From Candidatus Rothia avicola (lineage in GTDB: Bacteria; Actinomycetota; Actinomycetes; Actinomycetales; Micrococcaceae): 64,000 nucleotides of DNA. A model generated the notes under the pieces. It saw only the letters and a list, made by a program, of their open reading frames with translations, did not search any database and was not told where the DNA came from. The stretch is taken from NCBI GenBank assembly GCA_019115985.1, contig DXCN01000038.1, positions 58,189-122,188 on the forward strand, given 5' to 3'. The stretch's first letter is position 1. Every line of letters starts with the position of its first letter. This document shows, in pieces, positions 41,252 to 50,851 of the stretch. Made by a program: the position numbers and the translations under genes.

Positions 41252-44200
41252 CTAGCTGGACGGTGAGGGGCTGGGGCTTGCCTGGGTGGTGGCAGTGCCC
41301 TCGATACCTTCAGCATCAATGGCGCGCTGCAGGGCCTCGTTCAAGCGGGTCTGGGCTTCACCGTAGGCAGCCCAGTCGCCGGCCTTCATAGCGGCGTCCG
41401 CGTCCTGCATAGCCTTGCGGGCATCGTGCAGGGCACCGACCAGGCTCGCGCTGTCAGTGCTGGTCGCAGTACCATCAGCTGCCTGAGCGGCCTCGGATTC
41501 ATCAACACCGGCATCGGCAGCGGTTTCAGCGCCGGAGGAACCGCTAAAGAGCTCGTCCAGGGCTTCCTCCAGGGTGGGGGCAAAGCCGACCTGCTCGCCA
41601 AAGCCCACAAGGACGCGGCGCAGTGAGGGGTAGGCGGCATCACCAGAGGACTGCACGTAGACCGGCTGCACGTAGAGAATACCGCCACCCACAGGCAGGG
41701 TGAGCAGGTTACCGTTGATCACGTCAGAAGCACCCTGGCGCAGCAGATTCAGCTCGGTTGATACAGCGGTATCTGAGTTGAAGACGTTCTGAGCCTGACC
41801 GGGGCCGGGAACAACCGACGAGCGGGGAAGCTCAAGCAGGGTCAGCTTGCCATAGCCTTCAGCCTTATCGCCGTCCTTACCGGTACCGGCATCGCCATTG
41901 GCGGAGAAGAAGCCGTACATGACGTTACGGGTGTTGCTGTCTGACTGCTGGGGGATGAAGCTTGTGGTCAGCGAGAACTGAGCTGAGTCTTCTCCCGGCA
42001 TCTGCAGGGACATGTAGTAGGGAGGCAGGGGGCGGCCGCTATCGTTGGTGGGGTCGTTAGGAATCGACCAGCGGTCGTCCCCGTTGTAGAGGCTGCTTGC
42101 ATTGGTCACGTGGTAAGCGTTCAGAATCTCTCGCTGCACCTTGAAGAGGTCCTGGGGGTAGCGCACGTGCTCAATGAGCGAAGCGCTCATCTCACTGTAG
42201 GGGCGCACGGTATCGGGGTAGACCTTCTGCCAGGTCTTCAGTACCGGGTCCTGGTCATCCCAGGCGTAGAGGGCAACCGAGCCGTCATAGGCGTTCACAG
42301 TAGCCTTGACCGAGTTACGAATGTAGTTGACCTGCTGACTGGGCAGGGCCTGAGAAGCCCCGGTTGCGGTCTCTGAATCAGAGGTCGCATTATCAAGCTG
42401 GGCTGCCTGCGAGTAGGGGTACTGGTTACTGGTGGTGTAGGCGTCCACAATCCAGAGCACCTGGCCATCGATGATAGCCGGGTAGGGGTTGCCGTCTACG
42501 GTCAGGTAGGGGGCAACCTTCTTCACGCGCTCTGAGGGGTCGCGGTCGTAGAGAATCTGGGATTCGGGGCGGACGGCGTCCGACAGCAGGATATCTGATG
42601 ACTGGAACTTGATGGCGTAGGCCAGGCGGTTAAAGGCATTACCGATGACGGGGCCGCCGTTACCGCTGAAGGTGTATTTGGCGTCCGCGCCGCTTTCGTC
42701 GTCAGCGGTCTGGGGGCGGTCAAGTTCTAGCGGTTCGTCCTCGGCGGTGCCACCCACGATGGAGTAGTCAGGTGAGCTCTGGCCGAAGTAGATGCGGGGC
42801 TCATAGTCATCGCTAATTGCACCGGTTGCCTGAATACCCGACTGGATGAACTTGGGCTTACCGTCGGCTTCTACCTGGTTGCCGTAGGCGGCAATGACGC
42901 CGTAGCCGTGGGTATAGACCACGTGCTGGTTAACCCAGGATGACCCGGCATTCTGGTCGGGGTTGAGCTCACGAGCTGCGATGACGGTATCGGTCTCGGC
43001 ACCCTTGATGGTGTAGCGGTCCACTGAGAGGTTCTGCCCAAACTGGTAGTAGGGGCGGAACTGCTGCAGCTGGGCGAAGGCGCCGGACACCACGTTGGGG
43101 TCGAGCAGACGGATGTTAGAGATAGTCTCACTCTCCCCGCGCAGGGCACCCGCTGCGGTTGAGGTGGTAGCGTCATAGCTCTGAACGTCGATCTGGTCCA
43201 GGCCGTAGGCGGCGCGGGTAGCGTCGATATTGCGCTGGATGTAGGGGGCTTCTGCAGCCTGCTCGTTCGGTACAACCTGGAAGCGCTGCACAACCCAGGG
43301 GTAGATACCACCGGCAACCAGCGAAGCAATCACCAGCACGGCGGTGCCAATGACGGGCAGACGGAAGTTCCCGCGCACAGCGGCCAGGACGAAGAGGGCA
43401 GCAACTAGCAGGGAGGCAATTGCCAGAATCGCGTTGACAGGGATGATGGCGTTGACGTCACTGTACATGGCACCAGCCCAGGATCCGGACTGGTCCTGGG
43501 TTGCGTTGTAGCGGGCCAGCCACAGGGTGATGCCGCGCAGCAAAATGAAGAGGGCACCGAGCACTGCGATGTGGCGGCGGAAGTGCACGGTGGTAGTGAT
43601 ACCGCGCTCCCCCACTACGATGCCACCGTAGAAGTAGTGCATGACCAAAGCTGCCATCGCTGAGAAGATAATAGCGGTGCTCAGCAGGCCGGTCACCACG
43701 TTGAGGAAGGGCAGGGTAAACATGAAGTAGCCCAGGTCGCGGCCGAACTCGGGATCTGTGGTACCAAAGCTTTCGCCCTGGAAGAAGAGCAGGACGGTCT
43801 CCCACTGGGTCATCGCCCCACTAGCGACGAAGGCGCCCAGAAGAACCGGCACAGCAATCAGAAGAACCTTGCGCATACGCTCAATACCCTGACGGTAGCG
43901 CTCCATGTTCTGATTGAAGAGGTCCTGCATATCGCCGTAGGGGTCGGGCACGGGGTTGCCGCTGGCATCCACTCGGGGGCCAGCAGAACGGCGGGGGCTA
44001 GGAGTCTGTAGTTGGCCGTGCCTATAGGCGTAGAAGAGGCTGGCCCAAACGGCGATACCTACAACGATACTTGCAACCAGGAAGACTGCACCGCGGGTCA
44101 GGTTCTGGGTGATGAAAACCTTGAGGTAGCCCAGCTGGTCATACCAGAGGACGTCGGTGTACACCTGGGTTGCAAAAACAAAGGCTACGACCAGGGCGGC

Positions 44201-44287
44201 AATGATTGCCACGGTCACGGTCAGCGGCCGGCTTCTACGTTGAGGAGCGCGTGATGATGAACGGGGAGGAGTGCTTCCGGTACTCAC
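41252..44287 (-). CDS. UPF0182 family large membrane protein
   Basis: Protein of 1011 residues matching the conserved actinobacterial UPF0182 family (M. tuberculosis Rv3193c). About seven membrane segments in the first 310 residues, with LWYDQLGYLKVF typical of the family, then a large extracytoplasmic part (about 330-900), and an acidic Ala/Ser/Asp-rich region and a helical C-terminal tail (about 905-1000). No enzymatic motif is seen. Upstream of it is the ylbL-like gene in the same direction, as in mycobacteria. Function is unknown in the family. Confidence 0.9.
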   Translation of the reverse strand: MSTGSTPPRSSSRAPQRRSRPLTVTVAIIAALVVAFVFATQVYTDVLWYDQLGYLKVFITQNLTRGAVFLVASIVVGIAVWASLFYAYRHGQLQTPSPRRSAGPRVDASGNPVPDPYGDMQDLFNQNMERYRQGIERMRKVLLIAVPVLLGAFVASGAMTQWETVLLFFQGESFGTTDPEFGRDLGYFMFTLPFLNVVTGLLSTAIIFSAMAALVMHYFYGGIVVGERGITTTVHFRRHIAVLGALFILLRGITLWLARYNATQDQSGSWAGAMYSDVNAIIPVNAILAIASLLVAALFVLAAVRGNFRLPVIGTAVLVIASLVAGGIYPWVVQRFQVVPNEQAAEAPYIQRNIDATRAAYGLDQIDVQSYDATTSTAAGALRGESETISNIRLLDPNVVSGAFAQLQQFRPYYQFGQNLSVDRYTIKGAETDTVIAARELNPDQNAGSSWVNQHVVYTHGYGVIAAYGNQVEADGKPKFIQSGIQATGAISDDYEPRIYFGQSSPDYSIVGGTAEDEPLELDRPQTADDESGADAKYTFSGNGGPVIGNAFNRLAYAIKFQSSDILLSDAVRPESQILYDRDPSERVKKVAPYLTVDGNPYPAIIDGQVLWIVDAYTTSNQYPYSQAAQLDNATSDSETATGASQALPSQQVNYIRNSVKATVNAYDGSVALYAWDDQDPVLKTWQKVYPDTVRPYSEMSASLIEHVRYPQDLFKVQREILNAYHVTNASSLYNGDDRWSIPNDPTNDSGRPLPPYYMSLQMPGEDSAQFSLTTSFIPQQSDSNTRNVMYGFFSANGDAGTGKDGDKAEGYGKLTLLELPRSSVVPGPGQAQNVFNSDTAVSTELNLLRQGASDVINGNLLTLPVGGGILYVQPVYVQSSGDAAYPSLRRVLVGFGEQVGFAPTLEEALDELFSGSSGAETAADAGVDESEAAQAADGTATSTDSASLVGALHDARKAMQDADAAMKAGDWAAYGEAQTRLNEALQRAIDAEGIEGTATTQASPSPSPSS

Positions 44288-44454
44288 GGGTATCCTTCAG
44301 TTGTATTTCGTGTCTGCCGCAAAGGTGCGGCCTGTGTGGTGGGTGACGCCGCACAGTGGGCGACGCTACATATAAGACACTATTTTGCCAAAGAAAGCTG
44401 TGAGTTTCGAGAGTAGGCTTAGCATTTCAGCTCTGGGGTGACTAGCCCCGCTCC

Positions 44455-45540
44455 TTAGGAACAGGTGGGGAAGGTTGTGGGGTCTTCACCCTGACCAATG
44501 CGGGTGACCGCATCTACTGCCTCATCCAAAGTTGATACCTTGATGACGTTCAGGCGACGGGGCACGTTACCGACCACTTCATCGCAGTTATCTGCCGGGG
44601 CCAGGAAAACCGTAGCACCGGCGTCCGCAGCTCCCCGCATCTTTTGTTCGATGCCGCCGATGCTGCCCACGGTACCGTCCGCGTCGATGGTGCCGGTTCC
44701 GGCAAAGTGAATGCCACCGGTCATCTCGCCCTCGGTTAACTCGTCGATAATACCCAGGGCAAACATCATGCCAGCAGACGGGCCACCCACTTCTTCTAGA
44801 CCGTATTTAACAGTCATGGGGAACTCAAAGGACCGGGCAATGTAGAGGCCCAGCACATAGCGCTGCCTCTGCTCATTGTAGGAGGGGGTGACGGTGACGT
44901 CCTGTTCATGGCCGTCGCGGGTCACAGTGAGGGTGACGGGTTGCCCGGCGGACGCGTTCACCCGCTCGGTCAGGTCGGTGTAGCTTGCCAGCGGCTCGCC
45001 GTTGAGAGCGGTCATCACGTCGCCCTCCTGAAGGATACCTTGGCTGGGGCCGCCCTCAACGGCACCTGACACCGTTAAAATCTCGGTGTAGTCAGTACCT
45101 AGCTGGGTGAGGGCAGCCGCCTGAGCTACCTCCTGGGAGTTGGTCATATCGGCAGTATTCTGCGCGGTGACCTGCTCGCTGGTCATTGAGGGGTCATAGA
45201 TGAGGTCGCTGGGGAGCACCGCTGTAGAATCTTCCAGCCAGGTTGCCAGCGCCTCAATCGCAAAGAGGGAAGAGTTGGGGCCACCGGCGACCGACACCGT
45301 GGTCATGTCAAGGTTGCCGCTCACCGGGTAGGTCTGAGCGCCCTCAATCTCAATCAGGGGCTTACTGTTAAACTCGCCAATCGTATTGAAGGTGGGGCCG
45401 GGTGACTCGGTCACGAAATCAACCGGAATCACCAAAGAAAGCATCGACAAGCCCAGGGCCCCCACAGCACTGACCGTGCGCAGATTAGCCCGACCTCCAC
45501 GGGGACGGGTACCGGCTCTGTCCCTCTTCGAAAAAACCAT
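44455..45540 (-). CDS. YlbL-type PDZ and Lon-like serine protease
   Basis: Membrane-anchored protein of 361 residues: N-terminal helix (about 25-45), PDZ domain (about 150-220, LQEGDVMTALNGEPLASYTD) and Lon proteolytic domain with catalytic Ser near 252 (GGPSAGMMFALG) and Lys near 298 (GIEQKMRG). YlbL in Bacillus degrades the division inhibitor YneA; the actinobacterial homologue (Rv3194c) has the same place beside UPF0182. The catalytic dyad is intact. Transcribed toward UPF0182 and divergent from the DUF2342 gene. Confidence 0.9.
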   Translation of the reverse strand: MVFSKRDRAGTRPRGGRANLRTVSAVGALGLSMLSLVIPVDFVTESPGPTFNTIGEFNSKPLIEIEGAQTYPVSGNLDMTTVSVAGGPNSSLFAIEALATWLEDSTAVLPSDLIYDPSMTSEQVTAQNTADMTNSQEVAQAAALTQLGTDYTEILTVSGAVEGGPSQGILQEGDVMTALNGEPLASYTDLTERVNASAGQPVTLTVTRDGHEQDVTVTPSYNEQRQRYVLGLYIARSFEFPMTVKYGLEEVGGPSAGMMFALGIIDELTEGEMTGGIHFAGTGTIDADGTVGSIGGIEQKMRGAADAGATVFLAPADNCDEVVGNVPRRLNVIKVSTLDEAVDAVTRIGQGEDPTTFPTCS

Positions 45541-45701
45541 AGGACTAGCCTACTAGCAAAATCACCCGGCACCGCCCGCTCCCCAGCAAATTCCCACTTG
45601 GCTCAGGGCTAAAAGCCTCCCGGGGCAGGCGATGAGGTCGGTAGGCTAGTGAGAAACAGGAGCGGCGGGCGCCGCAGCCCCCTATTGAAACGAGGCAGAA
45701 C

Positions 45702-47090
45702 GTGACCAAGAATCCCTATGACTCAGCTGGCCGTGACCCCCTTGAAGAGTTCCTCAAAAAGCTACAGGAGCAGGGGTTTGATCCGTCAGCCATGAACGGG
45801 GCCGCGGGCTTCGATGCTGACGCCCTCAAAAATATGGATATCCCCCTCGATCCGGCCATGCTTTCGGGTATCTTCGCCCAGGTCAATTCTATGATGAGTG
45901 CCCAGTCTAGTGACGAACCCATCAACTGGGATATGGCCAAGCAGCACGCCCGCCAGGTACTGGCCATGGGTGAAGACCCCTCGGTGACTTCAGCCCAGAC
46001 AGGCGCAGTCCGTGATGCTGCTGCCCTGGCAGATCTCTGGCTGGACCCCGTGACCGTCTTCGAGCGTCCTGCCTTCGGTGTTGAAGCCTGGGCCAAAGCC
46101 GAGTGGGTTGAGAACTCCTTTGCCACCTGGAAGGACATCGCTGGCCCCGTTGCCGAAGAAGTCTCCTCCGCCATGACCTCCTCTATCCGGCAGCAGATGC
46201 CCGAAGAAATGGCCGGTATGCTCGGCGGCGGTAATCTCTTCGCTGGTCTCGGCGGCATGATGTTCGGTATGCAGATGGGGCAGGCCATCGGCAAACTGGC
46301 CGAAGAGGTCGTCTCGTCCACCGACATTGGTATCCCACTGGCCCAGGGGCGCTCAGCCCTGCTACCGGCCGGTGTTGCGGCCTTCGGTGAAGGCCTAGAA
46401 ATCCCGTCTCAAGAGGTCATGCTCTACCTTGCCGTGCGCGAAGCTGCCCTGATTCGCCTGCATAAGACCAACCCCTGGCTGCGTGGGGACATCATCGACC
46501 TCATCATACGCTTCTCCCGAGGTATTCATGTTGATATTGAGCGTATGCAGGCAGCTGCTAACGACATCGATTTCGACCCCTCAAACCCCGAAGCCATGAT
46601 GGACGCCTTCGCCGGCGACATATTCAAGCCCCAGCTCACCGAAGACCAGCAGCTGGCCCTTGACCGCCTCGAAACCCTGCTGGCCCTCATCGAAGGCTGG
46701 GTCAGCCTCGTCACCGAGCAGGCCACCAAAAACCTGCCTATGGCCCCGCAGTTGGCTGAGACCATGGCCCGCCGCCGTGCCACCGGCGGCCCCGCAGAAC
46801 ACGCTTTCGCCCAGCTGGTTGGCCTTGAACTTCGCCCCCGCAAGATGCGCGAGGCCCTTGCCTTCTGGCGTCACTACGAAGAAAACCACGGCTTTGAGGC
46901 CCGCGACCAGCTCTGGGAGGGCCCCGAGACCCTGCCCACCGGCGAAGATTTGGACGACCCCGCAGGCTTCACCTCCCGCCGGGCCCTGCTCAACGCCAGC
47001 GAGGACGAGTTCGACGCCGCCCTCGAGAAGCTTCTCGCCGGCGGCTACGACGAGCCCACGGAAGGTACCGAAGGCAAGGACAAGGAATAA
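45702..47090 (+). CDS. DUF2342 zinc-dependent metalloprotease-like protein
   Basis: Protein of 462 residues of the actinobacterial DUF2342 family (annotated 'zinc-dependent metalloprotease' or F420-associated hydrolase). Acidic, Met-rich N-terminus (DPLEEFLKKLQEQGFDPSAM); conserved LYLAVREAALIRLHKTNPWL near 245-265; C-terminal LVGLELRPRKMREALAFWRH near 385-405. No canonical HExxH is visible, so the protease label rests on family assignment. GTG start at 45702. Same position as Rv3195 next to ylbL, divergent from it. The C-terminus is an acidic tail. Confidence 0.82.
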   Translation: MTKNPYDSAGRDPLEEFLKKLQEQGFDPSAMNGAAGFDADALKNMDIPLDPAMLSGIFAQVNSMMSAQSSDEPINWDMAKQHARQVLAMGEDPSVTSAQTGAVRDAAALADLWLDPVTVFERPAFGVEAWAKAEWVENSFATWKDIAGPVAEEVSSAMTSSIRQQMPEEMAGMLGGGNLFAGLGGMMFGMQMGQAIGKLAEEVVSSTDIGIPLAQGRSALLPAGVAAFGEGLEIPSQEVMLYLAVREAALIRLHKTNPWLRGDIIDLIIRFSRGIHVDIERMQAAANDIDFDPSNPEAMMDAFAGDIFKPQLTEDQQLALDRLETLLALIEGWVSLVTEQATKNLPMAPQLAETMARRRATGGPAEHAFAQLVGLELRPRKMREALAFWRHYEENHGFEARDQLWEGPETLPTGEDLDDPAGFTSRRALLNASEDEFDAALEKLLAGGYDEPTEGTEGKDKE

Positions 47091-47119
47091 AGAGGAAGGG
47101 GTCTAGGGAAGAGTCTTCT

Positions 47120-47692
47120 CTAGACCCTTCCTGCCTGCTGCGCCCGCTGCCCAAAAGTAACACCCTCCAGAAAACCCCGCGCTTTCTCAAGGTGGGGATA
47201 GCGGGCTTCAAGGGCTCTAAAAGCAGGTGAATGGTTGGGCTCTAGGAAGTGACAGAGCTCGTGAAATATCACTGAATCCAGGGCGTACTCCGGTGCGCCC
47301 TGAAGTGTATGCGAGATGCGAATCGTGCGCTCAGCAGGGGTCGCTGAGGCCCAGCGCTGCTTCTGGTTGGTGACCCACCGGATTGAGAGTGGTTCTGGGG
47401 CTTCTGGCAGGTAGGTGGCTCGCAGGTAGTCAGCTCGCTCCCGCAAAAACTCATCGAGGGCACCCCGCTGGGTATCGGCGTCCTGACGGGCCCGGCGGGC
47501 CTCTACCTTAGGTAGCATGCGGCGTAAGTAGTCCTCAATCTCCCTATCGGTGGAGGTGGCAGGGACCATTAGACGCAGGCGTCCTCCTTTGTGCGGCGCT
47601 AGCTGTACCGTGCGGGTGCGGCGGGTAGAGCGTACCACCTCAATCTCGGGGCGGGACGCCGTTGCCGGCAGAATCTCACGCGAGGTAGCCAC
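47120..47692 (-). CDS. YgjP/DUF45-type metallopeptidase
   Basis: Protein of 190 residues with zincin motif HELCHFLEPNHSPAF near 145-159 (HExxH plus downstream His), and RWVTNQKQRWASATPAERTI, both typical of the YgjP-like M48-related family (SprT-like). Soluble, no signal peptide. Its GTG start overlaps the stop of uvrD2 by one base (TAGTG), implying translational coupling and perhaps a DNA-repair or protein-DNA-adduct context; the latter is inference from position. Confidence 0.83.
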   Translation of the reverse strand: MATSREILPATASRPEIEVVRSTRRTRTVQLAPHKGGRLRLMVPATSTDREIEDYLRRMLPKVEARRARQDADTQRGALDEFLRERADYLRATYLPEAPEPLSIRWVTNQKQRWASATPAERTIRISHTLQGAPEYALDSVIFHELCHFLEPNHSPAFRALEARYPHLEKARGFLEGVTFGQRAQQAGRV

Positions 47693-49518
47693 TAGACCCC
47701 CTTGGGAGCGATGTCGTTGATGAAGCGGGAGCGCTTGCGCCCGGCCCGCCCGCCGGGGGTTCGCGAGCGCGACCAGCTCAAGGTCAGGTAGGAGCGGGCA
47801 CGGGTAATTCCGACGTAGAAGAGACGGCGTTCTTCATCTACCTCGTCGCTGGTTTGGGCGAAGGAGATGGGCATAAGGCCCTCGTTAAGGCCGCAGAGGA
47901 AGACGGCCTCCCATTCCAGGCCCTTGGCTGCGTGCAGGGAGGCGAGGGTGACGCCGTTGAGGGAGGGGGCATCGCGGTGCTGGGAGCGCTGTATGAGCAC
48001 GGCAACCAGCTCGTAGAGGGTGAATTCGGGAGGCAGGTCGGTGGCGCCGTTAGCGGACGCCCGCTCCCGCGCTTGCCTGCGTTCGTCGGCTAGGCGGTCG
48101 GCGAGGGACACCAGGGTTTCAAGGGACTCCCATCGGGCCCGTTCTTGGCCGGAACGCTGAGGGGCTTTGGCTGACCAGCCCAGGTTTTTGAGGTTATCTC
48201 TCACGAGCTGGGTGACGCTGTCGGTAGCTTCAGCACCCTTGGCTGCACCCTGGAGCATGCTGATAGCGGCACGGACTTCGGGGCGGTCAAAGAACTGTTC
48301 TGCGCCGCGAAGCTGATAGTTGATCCCGGCGTCGGTGAGGGCCTGTTCCAGGGCAGCTGACTGGGAGTTGGTGCGGTAGAGCACGGCGATATCGGCTGCC
48401 GGGAGGCCCTCTTTGTCGATGAGGTCCTTGATATCTTCAGCGATACCGATTGCTTCTTGCTCGTCATCGGCGTATTCAAACCATTCGGGCTTAGCCCCGG
48501 GCTCTCGCTGGGAGACCAGTTGCAGGGGCGGGGCCCAGGAGTAGCGGGTGGAGTCGGGCATCTGACGGCGGGCAGCTAGCAGGCGGTTGGCCAGGTCGAC
48601 CACCTGAGGGGTGGAACGGTAGTCACGCACCAGCTTGACCACGGTGGCGCCCTCGAAGCGGGTGCGGAATTCGAGCAGGTGGCGGCTGGTTGCCCCGGCG
48701 AAAGAGTAGATGGTCTGGGAAGCATCGCCCACCACGCACAGGTCATCGCGGCGCCCCAACCAGGCATCCAGCAGGCGCTGCTGTAGGGGGGATACGTCCT
48801 GGTATTCATCCACCACGAAGTGGCGGTACTGCTGGTGAATCTGGGCAGCGATATCGGGGTTTTCCTCGATGATGGCGACGGTCAGCAGCAGGATATCTTC
48901 AAAGTCGATGACGTTGCGCTCGTCTTTGAGCTCCTCGTAGGTGCGCAGCAGGCGCACCATGTCGATGGGGCTGATATCTGCCGGCAGCTCCCGGTGGGCC
49001 AGGTGGGGCATGAGGGAGTCAGCCGTGAGCATGGAAACCTTAGCCCACTCGATTTCACTGGCAAGGTCACGCACGATGGCCCGGTCGGTAGCTAGCCCCA
49101 ACCGGCGGGCTGATTCGATGATGAACTGGGACTTGTTCTTGATAATCTCGGGCAGGGCTCCACCGATGGCCTGGGGCCAGAAATAGCGGAGCTGGGCGAG
49201 GGCGGCTGAGTGGAAGGTACGGGCTACGACCCCGGCTGCGCCCAGCTGGCGCAGGCGGACCTTCATTTCTTCGGCTGCCCGGTTGGTGAAGGTGAGAGCC
49301 AGGACGGCCCGCGGGTTGTAGCGGCCGATGGCGATACCGTAGGCGATGCGGTGGGTGATAGCCCGGGTCTTACCGGTTCCGGCACCTGCCATCACGCACA
49401 TGGGCCCGGCCAGTTCGGTAGCCACCCGGCGCTGTTCGGGGTCAAGCCCCTCAAGGATAGTCTCGGGGTTGGGGGCGGACAGGGTAATGGGCTGGGCCCT
49501 GAGCTTATCGTGAATCAT
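47692..49518 (-). CDS. uvrD2: SF1 DNA helicase UvrD2, without HRDC domain
   Basis: 3'-5' helicase of 608 residues. Walker A AGAGTGKTRAITHR near 41-54, DEYQDVSPLQQRLLDAW near 236-252, GDASQTIYSFAGA, VKLVRDYRSTPQVVDLANRL, the late LHAAKGLEWEAVFLCGLNEG and VGITRARSYLTLSWSRSR. Position between nudC and the DUF2342 gene identifies it as UvrD2. It ends shortly after motif VI with a basic tail; the HRDC and tetra-Cys region of mycobacterial UvrD2 (about 90 residues more) is absent. Confidence 0.92.
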   Translation of the reverse strand: MIHDKLRAQPITLSAPNPETILEGLDPEQRRVATELAGPMCVMAGAGTGKTRAITHRIAYGIAIGRYNPRAVLALTFTNRAAEEMKVRLRQLGAAGVVARTFHSAALAQLRYFWPQAIGGALPEIIKNKSQFIIESARRLGLATDRAIVRDLASEIEWAKVSMLTADSLMPHLAHRELPADISPIDMVRLLRTYEELKDERNVIDFEDILLLTVAIIEENPDIAAQIHQQYRHFVVDEYQDVSPLQQRLLDAWLGRRDDLCVVGDASQTIYSFAGATSRHLLEFRTRFEGATVVKLVRDYRSTPQVVDLANRLLAARRQMPDSTRYSWAPPLQLVSQREPGAKPEWFEYADDEQEAIGIAEDIKDLIDKEGLPAADIAVLYRTNSQSAALEQALTDAGINYQLRGAEQFFDRPEVRAAISMLQGAAKGAEATDSVTQLVRDNLKNLGWSAKAPQRSGQERARWESLETLVSLADRLADERRQARERASANGATDLPPEFTLYELVAVLIQRSQHRDAPSLNGVTLASLHAAKGLEWEAVFLCGLNEGLMPISFAQTSDEVDEERRLFYVGITRARSYLTLSWSRSRTPGGRAGRKRSRFINDIAPKGV

Positions 49519-49574
49519 GGTGCTTCTCCCCTACCCTCGCAGTCCTTGTGGCCGGTAGCGGCCACGCCAGCTAT

Positions 49575-50813
49575 CTAGTCTACCCGTCCAGCAGGGCCCA
49601 GGGGCTGCCCCAGCCAGAACTCAATCAGGCGGCGGGAAATAGAGCTTGGCCCGGGGAGCTGCACAGCACCTGACCGGTGGGCGTCAAGAAGCTCTAATCG
49701 GCTGAACCAGCGGATTTCCTCAATCTCAGCCCCGTCAGCTTCAACCTGGTCGGGGTTGGAGATTTCAGCAAGATAGCCGCACATCAGCGACCTGGGGAAG
49801 GGCCAGGGTTGCGACCCCAGATACTTCAGTGAAGTAATCAGCCCGCCACATTCCTCGTAGACCTCGCGCAGAACAGCGGTTTCGAGGGCTTCGCCGCTCT
49901 CAAGGAACCCAGCAAAGGTAGAAAAGCGCCCTTTCCCCCAGGCCCGCGCCTGCCCCAGCAGAATCTTGCTCTCACCCCCAATCTCAGCGGTAACGGCTGT
50001 GATAACGGCGGAGTCTGTGCGGGGGAAGAGCTCTCTACCCTCTTCGGTGACCCGCACCCAGCCGCCGCGGGTAGCGAAGGTGGGGGTGCCCGTCCGCGCA
50101 TCAAAACCAGAGGATGCATGCCAGGCGCTCAAGGACGCCGCAGCTGCCAGCACCTCGCCCCAGGCGAAGGCTGCTCCCTGCCCCTCATAGGCGTAGGCAG
50201 CGTAGTCACGTATGTTCACCCACTCACCGCCAGAACGGGCAGCCACCACCTCAGCGAGGGTTTGCTCCTGGTTTTCAAAGCCCTGGAGGTTCAGGGGCGA
50301 TTCTCCCAGGTCTAAGAAGCGGTCAAAGTCAGCCAGGATTACTAGCACGGGCTGTTCGGTTGCCTCCCCCTTCTGGCCCGGTGCGGACGCCGCTACCCGG
50401 CTCCCCGCGAAGATGAGGGTTGGGTGCTGGTGACGGTCGCGGGAAGTGTAGTCGAGTACAGCTTCGGCCTGTAGATTAAAAACCTGCGCTAGGTCCAGCG
50501 GTTCTAGCCCCTGATCGGTCTTGTGAACCAGCACCTTGCCCCGGTCAACTGCCAGCAGGGCGGGGCTAAGGAACCAGGGGTAAAGGTCGCTAGGTGTTCT
50601 ATCTGTGGTATCTTGTCTGCCCGTCAGAGCCTGCCCCAGGTGAGCGAAGAACCCCGGACGCTCCCGCACGGAGCCGCTGGTTCGCACCCGGTCAGTCGTC
50701 AGCGGTAACCGCCCCAGGGGCGAAAACCAGCCCCGCCCGCTCGTGCCGGGTGCGGCGTCCGTATCGTCCTGCGAACTAGATGCCGACAGATTAGTCATAT
50801 TTTCAGCATTCAT
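49575..50813 (-). CDS. nudC: NudC-like NAD+ diphosphatase lacking its zinc ribbon
   Basis: Nudix hydrolase of 412 residues. The Nudix box GFLESGEALETAVLREVYEE (plus CGG) lies near 301-323, followed by the NudC-specific SQPWPFPRS near 335. N-terminal NUDIX-like domain about 80-240. The zinc ribbon that normally precedes LFPRTD reads HASSGFDARTGTPTFATRGGW..VRVTEEG without any Cys, so the four zinc ligands are gone. It should cleave NAD(H) and perhaps NAD-capped RNA ends. Long unstructured N-terminus (1-75). Divergent from the kinase-like gene by 38 bases. Confidence 0.88.
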   Translation of the reverse strand: MNAENMTNLSASSSQDDTDAAPGTSGRGWFSPLGRLPLTTDRVRTSGSVRERPGFFAHLGQALTGRQDTTDRTPSDLYPWFLSPALLAVDRGKVLVHKTDQGLEPLDLAQVFNLQAEAVLDYTSRDRHQHPTLIFAGSRVAASAPGQKGEATEQPVLVILADFDRFLDLGESPLNLQGFENQEQTLAEVVAARSGGEWVNIRDYAAYAYEGQGAAFAWGEVLAAAASLSAWHASSGFDARTGTPTFATRGGWVRVTEEGRELFPRTDSAVITAVTAEIGGESKILLGQARAWGKGRFSTFAGFLESGEALETAVLREVYEECGGLITSLKYLGSQPWPFPRSLMCGYLAEISNPDQVEADGAEIEEIRWFSRLELLDAHRSGAVQLPGPSSISRRLIEFWLGQPLGPAGRVD

Positions 50814-50851
50814 ATCGGGTTCATTCCAACTTCTCTTGTACCCTTAAAAGT

